Below, in pieces: positions 33,893 through 41,798 of a DNA stretch of 64,000 nucleotides; positions within the stretch are counted from its first letter, which is position 1, and the number at the start of each line of letters is the position of its first letter. The DNA is from Comamonadaceae bacterium (GTDB lineage: Bacteria; Pseudomonadota; Gammaproteobacteria; Burkholderiales; Burkholderiaceae_C): positions 1 to 64,000 of the forward strand of contig CANGPN010000006.1 in the NCBI GenBank assembly GCA_947456305.1. Direction: 5' to 3'. The translations under genes and the position numbers were made by a program. The notes under the pieces are model-generated. The model had not been told where the DNA came from and searched no databases. It saw only the letters and a program-made list of their open reading frames with translations.

Positions 33893-34605
33893 GGCGTGGG
33901 ATTTAACGCTTCAAGCGTCAGCGGTTTGAGGCTTTGCGGATAGTCCTTGCGTAACTCGGCCAGCAGTTTTTTGAATTTTTTCTGTCCTTCATCTTTGCCT
34001 ATCAATTGCTGTTGAATGGCTTGCAGGTAATGGATGGCCAAAATGAATTTCACTTCTTCAGCGTTGATATTGCTTTCTTTGACTTTGAGCAGTCGTTCGC
34101 CGATGTCGATCAACTCGTTTAATTCATCACGGGACTGCGACAACGGTGCCAGCGGGTTGTCGGTGAAGCTGTCATAGAAATGGTTTTTCAACAGCAGGTA
34201 TCTGGCGTGATCCGCATACGAAGCCTTGCTGTCGAGTTTGAGCGCATCGCGGTAGTAATGCAGTTGCGACAGGTACAAACCAATTTTGGGTGACATCTCC
34301 ATTTTGAATCCTGCACGGGCGAGTTCGCTCAACAGCAAAGTGGATTCCAGACCTTTGACCGCACCGTGGCTGATGATGTCTTGGTTGAACAGGTCGCGGA
34401 TTTCTTCCAGCGTCGCACCTGTCTGGTAGAGCGCTTTGGCCTTGACCGCCGCCGATGGATTGGCTGCCTGCTGGTGAGACTCTTGCAGCTTGGCTAAATA
34501 ATTTTTCCGCGCTTCAGTGGTGATGGATTCATGTGCCAGACTTTGAAAGCTGCACAACACGCCAATGGCGAGCGCAAAGCAACGCAAACTTTTTAAGCCG
34601 TTCAT
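33889..34605 (-). CDS. Exported helical protein of unknown function
   Basis: A 238-residue protein with a signal peptide (about residues 1-24, ..FQSLA-HES). The mature part is alpha-helical and rich in Leu, Lys and Ala, with a TPR-like feel (KALYQTGATLEEIRDLF, YADHARYLLLKNHF, EEVKFILAIHYLQAIQQQL), but I cannot assign repeats with certainty. It overlaps both neighbours by 4 nt, so it probably works with the HupE-like protein and the Tat-exported protein in the periplasm. Confidence 0.7.
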   Translation of the reverse strand: MNGLKSLRCFALAIGVLCSFQSLAHESITTEARKNYLAKLQESHQQAANPSAAVKAKALYQTGATLEEIRDLFNQDIISHGAVKGLESTLLLSELARAGFKMEMSPKIGLYLSQLHYYRDALKLDSKASYADHARYLLLKNHFYDSFTDNPLAPLSQSRDELNELIDIGERLLKVKESNINAEEVKFILAIHYLQAIQQQLIGKDEGQKKFKKLLAELRKDYPQSLKPLTLEALNPTP

Positions 34606-35180
34606 TTGTCAGCGGGAGCAGGAGGCGGTTCGAGTTTCTCACCCCGGTAATAAGCCTGTGCACCGGCGTGTACCGCCATGCCGAAACGGCCGTTACCCGG
34701 ATTGATCAATTGCAGTTTGTCTGCGGCTTCCATCAACGCGGTGGTGACCAGATAGCCGTGGTAGAGCGGAAGATTGGGCAGTGTCACCAACAAGTATTTG
34801 CCGTTGTCGACCAAAATTTCCATTTGCAATGGCGCGAATTCTTCAAACGGCGGTTCACCGGTGAACATCAGGCGTGCATGTTGGTAAGACAGCACGGCGC
34901 TTTTGACTTGGTCTGTTTTGAGCAAACTGGCGATACGCGGCATATCGTGTGTGCGGCTGACCATGGCCCGGCTCAAAGGCAGGTTTTCACGCAGCACCGC
35001 CACCCAAGCGTCGCCGATGTCGTCGCCGGTGTAGTCTGCATGCGAGGTCATGATTTGCATATTGCTCTTGCGGAAAACATTCCACAGGCGGTAAGGCGTA
35101 TGTGCCAGTGCTTTGGTCGCAGGGAGCCAGGCAAATGCACTTGTAAGCGCTAGGCGGGAGATGAAAGATCTTCTTTGCAT
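34602..35180 (-). CDS. Tat-exported TAXI-like solute-binding protein, short form
   Basis: A 192-residue protein that starts MQRRSFISRLALTS, a twin-arginine signal cut near ALA-HTP. The C-terminal end (GMAVHAGAQAYYRGE) resembles the HPGAxxYYxE ending of TAXI-family TRAP receptor proteins, and LWNVFRKSNM resembles their inner strand; the usual proteins are about 300 residues, so half the fold may be missing. No TRAP permease is nearby. It is the first gene of the operon with the helical protein and the HupE-like protein, and starts 16 nt beyond the terminator hairpin of the formamidase gene. Confidence 0.55.
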   Translation of the reverse strand: MQRRSFISRLALTSAFAWLPATKALAHTPYRLWNVFRKSNMQIMTSHADYTGDDIGDAWVAVLRENLPLSRAMVSRTHDMPRIASLLKTDQVKSAVLSYQHARLMFTGEPPFEEFAPLQMEILVDNGKYLLVTLPNLPLYHGYLVTTALMEAADKLQLINPGNGRFGMAVHAGAQAYYRGEKLEPPPAPADK

Positions 35181-35195
35181 GTTTTGAATTCCAAA

Positions 35196-35224
35196 AAAAA
35201 GAGCGAGGGTGACTCGCTCTTTTT
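35196..35224 (-). terminator. Rho-independent terminator after the formamidase gene
   Basis: A 12-bp stem (AAAAAGAGCGAG / CTCGCTCTTTTT) with a 5-nt loop; on the minus strand it ends in eight T. It sits 17 nt after the formamidase stop and only 15 nt before the start of the next gene, so it either ends one unit or lets part of the transcripts through. There is little room for a separate promoter. Confidence 0.85.
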
Positions 35225-35241
35225 GGCAAGCCTGAATGGCT

Positions 35242-36495
35242 TTATTTTTTACCGAAAATTTCCATCGGGCAGATGGTGGTCACGGCATAGTTTGGCACAT
35301 CCACCACGTTGCTGATGCGCAGGTCGCAGGCGACGCTGGCAACCACCAGTGCTTGCTCTTTGGTCAGGCCTTTGGTGGCCATCAACCAGTCGAGCATGGT
35401 GATGAGTGAATTGCGTGCAGCCAGTGTCACGTCGTTAGACAGGTTGGTCAAAGGCTTGATTTTTTCGCTGTCCAAGTAAGCCCACTGGGGAGGAACTTCA
35501 CCGGCTTTTTTGAACGGGTAACCGACCACGGCGTGGAAGCTGTCAGGCTCGAGTTTCTTGATTTGTGAGCCGCCTTCGAACATGGGCTGTTTGATCAAAG
35601 AAGCCATGCCTTTGCGGATCTCGGTGGAGACCGTCACGATGGCACCCATTTCAATCGCGGTGCCGGCCACTTCGCCATCGCCTTGTGCATAGTGCACGTC
35701 ACCGATGAAGAAGCCGCAGCCGTCAATGAAACAAGGCAACAGCAAGGTGGTGCCTTCGACCATTTGCTTGACGTCCATGTTGCCGCCGTTTTCACGCGGA
35801 GGCACAGTGCGCAAGCATTTGTCTTTGTGGCTGCCTTTAGGGCCGCAAATGTCGGCCGGGCGTGCGCTGATGGGTTGCGGTGGCAATGCCACGCCGCCTG
35901 CAGCTCCTAACTGGCTCTCACGAGCCAGCCATTTTTCGATTTCTTCTTCACCGGGCATGACACCGACTGAGCCCATGAAACCATTCATGGGGATGCGAAC
36001 GCCGGGCAATTGAGCAGACACCGCTTCACGGCGGTTCAACTTCCAGTTGGCCACATAAGGATCCGGAAACATGTCTGGCAAAAAGCCAAAGCCGGGAATC
36101 AGTGTGGTGTAGCCGTATTCGTTCGGGTTGATATCAATCAGTTTGATGGCCAATACATCGCCGCGCTTTGCACCTTCGATGTAGATGGGGCCGGTCATCG
36201 GGTGAATCAGGTTGGTGTCAATGGCTGTGACATCTTTGGGCAAAGAGTTGATGTTCAGGTTGGCATCCAATGCGTCCCGTGTGTGCACCATGATCAGGTC
36301 GCCGGGCTTGGCACGCGCCACAGGTTTGATGGCGGGGTGGTAGCGGTTAAAGCAATTTGGGTCCTGTTCGCAGTGACCGCCGCTTTTTTTCACTTCAACG
36401 ATGGTTTGTGTTTTTACTTCGGTGGTGTCGGCAAATGCTTGACCCAACAGATTGGCGAATAAAAATAATCCCCAACACGATTTTTTGATGAACAT
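35242..36495 (-). CDS. Secreted acetamidase/formamidase
   Basis: A 417-residue FmdA/AmdA-family amidase that hydrolyses short amides to ammonia and acid. An N-terminal signal peptide (MFIKKSCWGLFLFANLLGQA, then FA-DTT) sends it to the periplasm, which is unusual because the well-known formamidases are cytoplasmic. Family markers are PGDLIMVHTRDALD, THPMTGPIY-like LIHPMTGPIYIEGA, GFMGSVGVMPG, ENGGNMDVKQ and the metal/active-site region GDVHYAQGDGEVAGTAIEM. Length equals the standard family length plus the signal. Possible nitrogen regulation is discussed under the upstream region. Confidence 0.85.
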   Translation of the reverse strand: MFIKKSCWGLFLFANLLGQAFADTTEVKTQTIVEVKKSGGHCEQDPNCFNRYHPAIKPVARAKPGDLIMVHTRDALDANLNINSLPKDVTAIDTNLIHPMTGPIYIEGAKRGDVLAIKLIDINPNEYGYTTLIPGFGFLPDMFPDPYVANWKLNRREAVSAQLPGVRIPMNGFMGSVGVMPGEEEIEKWLARESQLGAAGGVALPPQPISARPADICGPKGSHKDKCLRTVPPRENGGNMDVKQMVEGTTLLLPCFIDGCGFFIGDVHYAQGDGEVAGTAIEMGAIVTVSTEIRKGMASLIKQPMFEGGSQIKKLEPDSFHAVVGYPFKKAGEVPPQWAYLDSEKIKPLTNLSNDVTLAARNSLITMLDWLMATKGLTKEQALVVASVACDLRISNVVDVPNYAVTTICPMEIFGKK

Positions 36496-36808
36496 TGCAA
36501 TCCTTTGAAATTACAGTTAGAAAATAGCTGACTGCGTTAATGTCATTCAAATTCAATATCAGTTATTGATCCTTATTTAAATACCATTATGAATTTGTGG
36601 CTATAGCAAATATCTGCCCCATTACGAGGCAAATCGCATCATTTTGAAATACACAAACTGATTAATATGGAAAAAAATGGTGCTTAATAGTGCGCTGATA
36701 AAAAACGCACCAAATAGCAACAAACATGGCGTTTGTATGAATAATCAGAAATTTATATTTTTCCGTGCTTAATCAATGGACTGTCGCTTAAGCAAGTTGT
36801 GAATAGCT
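36496..36808. other. AT-rich intergenic region before the formamidase gene
   Basis: This 313-bp gap is clearly more AT-rich than the rest and holds no ORF of note. Visible structure: a direct repeat GTGCTTAAT at 36680-36688 and 36765-36773 (85 bp apart); inverted TGGTGC (36678-36683) and GCACCA (36707-36712) with GTGCG/CGCAC nested inside; and an inverted repeat TGCTTAA/TTAAGCA at 36766-36794. These look like regulator-binding sites for the formamidase promoter. No clear terminator for the rhodanese gene, which ends at 36809, is seen. Confidence 0.5.
36605..36621 (-). promoter_or_regulatory. Weak sigma-54-type promoter candidate for the formamidase gene
   Basis: Read on the minus strand the site is TGGGGCAGATATTTGCT, giving the GG-N10-GC spacing of -24/-12 promoters and a TTGCT -12 element, but the -24 element is poor. 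It is about 110 bp from the ATG, with the dyad at 36678-36712 at enhancer distance. Amidases are often under NtrC, which makes it worth noting. Confidence 0.25.
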
Positions 36809-37657
36809 TTAGGCTTTAGCGCAAGGCAAGCTAGGTGTGTTGCACCACTCGCTCCAACTTCCCGCATACAAAGCGGTGCGGCCTAATCCGGCGACTTCCA
36901 TGGCAAGAATATTGGGAATCGCGCTGATGCCGCTGCCGCAATGGTGAACCACGTGCTGTGGTTCTTGGAAACTGAGTAAAGCGTCAAATTCTGCACGCAA
37001 CACTGCAGCGGACTTCATCAAACCATCTGCGCCGATGTTGCTGTTGAAGGGCCGGTTCAGCGCACCGGGTATATGACCGGCCACCGGGTCAAACGGTTCG
37101 GTCTCGCCTTTGTAGCGCGCGGGTGCGCGGGCATCCACAATGGTTTGCGTGGGTTTGCCCAAACTCTCAGCGACTTCAGTCGTGAGTTTCAACACCGCCA
37201 GCGGTGCGGCCAATTCAAAATGTGCTGCTGCAGCTTGGCTGGCCGGTCCGTTTTGCACAGCACCGCCCTCGGCCACCCAGGCTTGCAAGCCGCCGTCCAA
37301 CACCGCCACGGCTTCATGACCACACCATTTCAGCATCCACCACAAGCGGCCGCAGTAGTTCATGCCTTGGCGGTCGTAAACCACGACTTGCGTGTGATTG
37401 GAGACACCATTGGCTGACAGCCATTGGGCGAAATGTTCACGCGAGGGCAGGGGGTGTCGTCCGCCGTTGACCGCCAGTGATTTATCGTGGGTGGATAAAT
37501 CGGTGTTGATGTCGGCGAACACAGCACCCGCGATATGTTGTTCTTCAAACTGCTGACGACCGGCTTCGGGTTTGGCCAGATCGGCGCTGCAATCAAAAAT
37601 GCGAACGTTGAGCCCCAAGCTTTTCAGCTCTGCGGCGGAAATCAGCGTTGTGTACAT
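36809..37657 (-). CDS. Two-domain rhodanese (thiosulfate/3-mercaptopyruvate sulfurtransferase)
   Basis: A 282-residue protein with two rhodanese domains. The catalytic loop in the second domain is HHCGSGISA with the active cysteine; the first domain is the inactive one (VVYDRQGMNYCGRLWWMLKWCG). The CGSG loop is closer to mercaptopyruvate sulfurtransferase (CGTG/CGSG) than to CRKG rhodanese. Last gene of a unit with the EamA transporter (2 nt upstream) and the Rieske oxygenase. Confidence 0.85.
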   Translation of the reverse strand: MYTTLISAAELKSLGLNVRIFDCSADLAKPEAGRQQFEEQHIAGAVFADINTDLSTHDKSLAVNGGRHPLPSREHFAQWLSANGVSNHTQVVVYDRQGMNYCGRLWWMLKWCGHEAVAVLDGGLQAWVAEGGAVQNGPASQAAAAHFELAAPLAVLKLTTEVAESLGKPTQTIVDARAPARYKGETEPFDPVAGHIPGALNRPFNSNIGADGLMKSAAVLRAEFDALLSFQEPQHVVHHCGSGISAIPNILAMEVAGLGRTALYAGSWSEWCNTPSLPCAKA

Positions 37658-37659
37658 GT

Positions 37660-38556
37660 TCAGTGCTCCTCAGCGGGTGAATCCGGGGCCGTGCGGGTGC
37701 GCAGCACCGTTGACAGTATGCCGCTGGCAATGATCAACCACATGCCGATCCAACTGATCAGCGGCAATTGTTCGTCGAATAAAACCAGACCGTATAACGC
37801 GGCAAACACAATGCCTGAGTATTGCAGGTTGGCCACCACCAGCGTGGAGCCGCGCGAATAGGCCCGGGTCAGGCACATTTGTCCCAGCGATGCCAGGATG
37901 CCAATCGGTAACAACCAGACGGCATGCGACCAATCCCAGGGCGACAGTCCAGTGACCGCCATGGCACACAGTCCGGCCACGGTGGTGCCCAAAGCGAAAT
38001 AAAAAACGATGCGAACCACAGGTTCGCCTGAGCGCCCCAAGGCCATCACATGCATGTATGCAAATGCAGCGATCAAACCAGATATCAGCCCAATCAGTCC
38101 CGCGAACACCTGATCTTGTTCAATGGTGGGGCGCAGCAACATGACCACGCCTGCGAAGCCGCTGAGCACAGCCAGCACCAGCGGTCCTTGTTTGCTGGCA
38201 TCGTTGGCAGTGCCTGTCAGTGTGCCCATGAGTGTGCCGCCAACTAGAAACGCGGCAATCCACACACTGCTCATGTAGTTCAAGGTCATGGCTGTGGCCA
38301 ATGGCAATTTGCCAATCGCATAAAACCACATGCCCAGCGACACCACGCCGACGATGTTGCGCCAAAAGTGCATGAGCGGTACAGGGGTGCGCAGCGGTAT
38401 GCCTGCTACTCGGGCATACATGCCCATCATCACCAGGCTGATGATGCCCCGAAAAAATACCAGTTCACTGGCCTGGAAATACAGCGAGGCAAATTTGACG
38501 CATACACCCATGCTGGCCAGAAACACGGCGGCCAACAACATCCATAAAGCCTGCAT
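37660..38556 (-). CDS. EamA/DMT-family transporter
   Basis: A 298-residue membrane protein with ten helices in two EamA halves (PGSxxxE-like, ASELVFFRGIISLVMM early and GILASLGQMCLTRAYSRG late). Members export metabolites or amino acids. The ATG at 38556 overlaps the stop of the oxygenase gene in TGATG, a strong sign of coupled translation, and fits better than the upstream in-frame start at 38589. The transported compound is unknown. Confidence 0.82.
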   Translation of the reverse strand: MQALWMLLAAVFLASMGVCVKFASLYFQASELVFFRGIISLVMMGMYARVAGIPLRTPVPLMHFWRNIVGVVSLGMWFYAIGKLPLATAMTLNYMSSVWIAAFLVGGTLMGTLTGTANDASKQGPLVLAVLSGFAGVVMLLRPTIEQDQVFAGLIGLISGLIAAFAYMHVMALGRSGEPVVRIVFYFALGTTVAGLCAMAVTGLSPWDWSHAVWLLPIGILASLGQMCLTRAYSRGSTLVVANLQYSGIVFAALYGLVLFDEQLPLISWIGMWLIIASGILSTVLRTRTAPDSPAEEH

Positions 38557-39680
38557 CAGCCGTGTTGCGCCATTTGACGGTGGTACCACTCGTGGAAATG
38601 CTGCATGCCGTCTTCCATCGGGCTTTGGTAAGGGCCGAACTGGTTTTCACCGCGTTGCATCAGTGCTTTTCGGCCTTGGTCCATGCGCTCGGCAATTTCA
38701 TCGTCTTCAATACAGGTTTCCATGTATGCCGCGCGTTGTGCTTCGACAAAGTCAGGTTCGAAGGCAACGATTTCTTCCGGGTAAAAGAATTCGACGATGT
38801 TCATGGTTTTGTCCACACCCATAGGGTGTAGCGTGGACACGGTCAACACATGCGGGTACCACTCGACCATGATGTGCGGGTAATAGGTCAGCCAAATAGC
38901 ACCGTGTTTAGGCGGCTCGCCTGCGGTGTAGTTCAACACCGCTTGGTGCCAGCGCTCATAAATGGGGCTACCGGCTTTACCCAAACGGTTGGCAACCCCC
39001 ACGGTTTGCACCGAAAAGTGGTCTTCCATTTGCCATTGCAAATCGTCGCAAGTGACGAAGTTACCCAAGCCGGGGTGGAACGGGCCTACGTGGTAGTCCT
39101 CCAGGTACACCTCGATAAAGGTTTTCCAGTTGTAATTGCATTCGTGCATTTCCACATGGTCTAAGGCATAGCCTGTGAAGTCGAGTTGTTTGCGCGGACC
39201 GAGTCGCGCCAAATCGGCTGACACATCGCGGCCATTGGCTTCGAACAACATGCCGTTCCACTCTTGCAGCGGGTAGTTTTGCAGGTTCAAACACGGGTCC
39301 TGCTGAAAGTGCGGCGCGCCCAGCAACTGGCCGTTGCCCGCATAAGTCCAGCGGTGCAAGGGACAGACCACATTGCCGCCCATGGCCTTGGCCGGGTCGT
39401 TGAGGTTGCCGCGACCTTTGAGCATCACCGCCTGGCGGTGTCTGCAAACATTGGAGATGAGTTGTATGCCTTGCGGGGTGCGCACCAGTGCGCGGCCTTC
39501 GTTTTCCTGAGGTAGCGCGAAATAATCGCCTACCTCGGGGACAGACAAGGCATGACCGACATAACGCGGCCCCCTTTGAAACAGGGTTTGGATTTCGCGC
39601 TGGTACAGCGCTTCGTCAAAATAGCTTGTAACTGGGAGTTGGCCGCTGGCCTGCTGCAGTTGAAGACTTAAATCAGACAT
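38556..39680 (-). CDS. Rieske-type aromatic ring-hydroxylating oxygenase, alpha subunit
   Basis: A 374-residue oxygenase. The Rieske motif is split as normal (SNVCRHRQAVML and NVVCPLHRWTYAGNGQL), and the mononuclear iron site is in FIEVYLEDYHVGPFHPGL with its two His. The choline monooxygenase / carnitine oxygenase-like group is the closest by motif, though the substrate is not evident. No reductase or beta subunit is adjacent. ATG at 39680 chosen over 39722 since it starts at MSDLSLQL, after the 5' region. It is divergent from xseB. Confidence 0.8.
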   Translation of the reverse strand: MSDLSLQLQQASGQLPVTSYFDEALYQREIQTLFQRGPRYVGHALSVPEVGDYFALPQENEGRALVRTPQGIQLISNVCRHRQAVMLKGRGNLNDPAKAMGGNVVCPLHRWTYAGNGQLLGAPHFQQDPCLNLQNYPLQEWNGMLFEANGRDVSADLARLGPRKQLDFTGYALDHVEMHECNYNWKTFIEVYLEDYHVGPFHPGLGNFVTCDDLQWQMEDHFSVQTVGVANRLGKAGSPIYERWHQAVLNYTAGEPPKHGAIWLTYYPHIMVEWYPHVLTVSTLHPMGVDKTMNIVEFFYPEEIVAFEPDFVEAQRAAYMETCIEDDEIAERMDQGRKALMQRGENQFGPYQSPMEDGMQHFHEWYHRQMAQHG

Positions 39681-39809
39681 ACGACGTCCTGACCTAAAGA
39701 CTCCCCACAGGGAGAGAAACAAAAAACTGGCGCTAAGCCAGGCGGAAGCGGATTGTAGCCGCGCCGCAAGCCCCCCCTACAATCTGTCGCAACATCGAAT
39801 GGACTCCAC

Positions 39810-40073
39810 ATGACCAAGGCCGCCAAATCCACCGCTTCCCCGGCTGTTGAACAGCAGCTTCCTGCCAGTTACGAGGTGGCTTTACAGGAGTTGGAGCAGC
39901 TGGTGTCACGCATGGAATCCGGTCAAATGCCCTTGGCCGATATGTTGCAGTCCTATCAGCGCGGCGCTTTTTTACTTGAACACTGCCGCTCCCGTTTACA
40001 AGCAGTGGAAGCACAAATTCAAGTGCTGGAAGCAGGCAGCCTGAAAAACTGGTCGGGAGGCCAAGCCGAATGA
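39810..40073 (+). CDS. xseB: Exodeoxyribonuclease VII small subunit
   Basis: An 87-residue helical protein with the XseB signature [20 protein letters not shown] and [16 protein letters not shown]. It forms the hetero-oligomer with XseA that degrades single-stranded DNA. Its stop overlaps the start of ispA by 4 nt (ATGA), the normal arrangement in proteobacteria. A near-consensus -10 TACAAT lies at 39778-39783. Confidence 0.9.
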   Translation: MTKAAKSTASPAVEQQLPASYEVALQELEQLVSRMESGQMPLADMLQSYQRGAFLLEHCRSRLQAVEAQIQVLEAGSLKNWSGGQAE

Positions 40074-40978
40074 CCGCCTTTGATATACAAGACTGGACCC
40101 GTGAGCAATTGCAAGCGGTGGAGCACGCATTGGATCAATGGGTAACTGCAGATGCGCCTGCGGCTTTGGGTGAAGCCATGCGCTATGCCGTGCTGGACGG
40201 CGGAAAGCGTTTGCGCCCTTTGCTGGTCTTGGCCAGTGCCGGGGCTTGTGGCGGCGACCGGCTTTTGCCTTGGATGCACGATGCCGCAATGCGTGCCGCC
40301 TGCGCGATTGAATTGATACATGCGTATTCGCTGGTCCACGACGATATGCCTTGCATGGACAACGATGTGCTCAGGCGCGGCAAGCCGACGGTGCATGTGA
40401 AATTCGGGGAAGCTGGGGCGCTGTTGGCTGGTGATGCCTTGCAAACCTTGGCCTTTGAGCTGCTCACTCCTGAACACAGCGAGATTCCGGCCCAAGTGCA
40501 AGCGCGTTTATGCGGTTTGTTGGCGCGTGGTGCCGGGCACGCCGGTATGGCTGGCGGACAGGCGATTGATTTGGCCAGTGTCGGCGGCCGGTTGAGCTTG
40601 GCGCAATTGCGCCGCATGCACCGTTGTAAAACCGGTGCATTGCTGGAGACCAGCGTGCTCATGGGGGGTGTGGCCGCACAGGCTGACACCATGGCCAGCC
40701 AAGCTTTGTTGTCTTACGGTCAGGCCCTGGGGGTGGCGTTTCAAATCGTCGACGATATCCTGGACGTGACTGCTGACACCGCTGTGCTGGGTAAAACCGT
40801 CGGCAAAGATGCAGACAACAACAAGCCCACCTATGTCTCGTTATTGGGGCTCGATGGCGCTCAAAAAGAAGCGGCTTTATTGGCCGAGCAAGCACAACAA
40901 GCGCTGGCTGAAAGCGGATTGGCTGACACGCAGGCGCTGCAAGCGCTGGCTGCCTGGGTATTGCAGCGTCGGCATTGA
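40070..40978 (+). CDS. ispA: Farnesyl diphosphate synthase
   Basis: A 302-residue short-chain prenyl synthase. The first aspartate motif is [10 protein letters not shown] (DDX4D), the second [11 protein letters not shown]. The residues before the first motif (LIHAYSLV) fit a C15-forming IspA. It makes the FPP that CrtE extends. In many Burkholderiales ispA is followed by dxs; here the next gene is nnrU, and no dxs is present in the window. Confidence 0.9.
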   Translation: MTAFDIQDWTREQLQAVEHALDQWVTADAPAALGEAMRYAVLDGGKRLRPLLVLASAGACGGDRLLPWMHDAAMRAACAIELIHAYSLVHDDMPCMDNDVLRRGKPTVHVKFGEAGALLAGDALQTLAFELLTPEHSEIPAQVQARLCGLLARGAGHAGMAGGQAIDLASVGGRLSLAQLRRMHRCKTGALLETSVLMGGVAAQADTMASQALLSYGQALGVAFQIVDDILDVTADTAVLGKTVGKDADNNKPTYVSLLGLDGAQKEAALLAEQAQQALAESGLADTQALQALAAWVLQRRH

Positions 40979-41032
40979 TTTTTCACAAGGCTCAGCCTGG
41001 TTCAGGCAATTAAGAATCACTCGGGGATAAAC

Positions 41033-41617
41033 ATGGCATTGTTCATATTGGGTTTGGTGCTGTTTTTGGGCTGTCACTCGCTGCGTGTGTTTGCCAGTGA
41101 CTGGCGGGACCGCAAGTTTGAGCAATGGGGCGAGAAATTGTTCAAAGGCATGTACAGCGTGGCTTCGCTGGTCGGCTTTGTGCTGCTGGTGTACGGCTTT
41201 AGCCAAATCCGCTGGGATAGCCCTGTATTGTGGAACCCGCCTGTGGCCATGCGCCATATCGCGGCTTTGTTGATGTTGTTTTCCATGGTGTTATTGGTGG
41301 CCGGGCAAGTGCCTCACAACGCCTTCAAAGCCAAACTCGGCCACCCCATGGTGTTGTCAGTCAAGGTCTGGGCGCTGGCACATTTACTGGCTAACGGCAA
41401 ACTGGCGGATCTCATACTCTTCGGCGCTTTTTTGCTCTGGTCTGTGTTGAATTTCCGCGCGGCCCGCAAGCGTGACCGGTTGGCGGCTAGTTCCGGCGAA
41501 ACGGTCACGGCCACGCCGAATACCTTGAGGGTTGTTTTGATTGGCGTTGCAGCCTGGGCGGTTTTGTTGTTTGGCGGCCATACCTGGTTGTTTGCTGTCA
41601 GCCCTTTGAGCTGGTAA
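41033..41617 (+). CDS. nnrU: NnrU-family membrane protein
   Basis: A 194-residue protein with about five helices. The NnrU signature is present: HSLRVFASDWRDRK near the start, NPPVAMRHIAALLMLFSMVL and HPMVLSVKVWALAHLLANG. NnrU is linked to nitrite/nitric oxide reduction in some bacteria and is related to the carotenoid isomerase-like proteins (15-cis-zeta-carotene isomerase family), which is of interest next to crtE. The function here is open. Confidence 0.8.
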   Translation: MALFILGLVLFLGCHSLRVFASDWRDRKFEQWGEKLFKGMYSVASLVGFVLLVYGFSQIRWDSPVLWNPPVAMRHIAALLMLFSMVLLVAGQVPHNAFKAKLGHPMVLSVKVWALAHLLANGKLADLILFGAFLLWSVLNFRAARKRDRLAASSGETVTATPNTLRVVLIGVAAWAVLLFGGHTWLFAVSPLSW

Positions 41618-41709
41618 TTTGCACTTTCTTACCGGTTTGACCGGCGTAAAGCACGGCCCAAAACCGCCATTTCACTGGAAAACCGGGGCACTAAGCTCTT
41701 ATTTTCCGA

Positions 41710-41741
41710 TTGACAAAGCTTAGTGTCATGTTAAATTGACA
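41710..41741 (+). promoter_or_regulatory. crtE promoter with PpsR/CrtJ-type box
   Basis: A -35 TTGACA (41710-41715) is followed at 16 bp by TAAATT (41732-41737). The perfect box TGT-N12-ACA at 41724-41741 (TGTCATGTTAAATTGACA) covers the -10 element, as in repressed photosynthesis promoters. Exactly 8 bp before it lies a half-degenerate box ending in the same ACA as the -35 element. Confidence 0.65.
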
Positions 41742-41798
41742 CTTGTGGATGTCGCTTTGAATTGTCGAGGCGGCGGTTGCCACCCCATCGGGGGTCCC

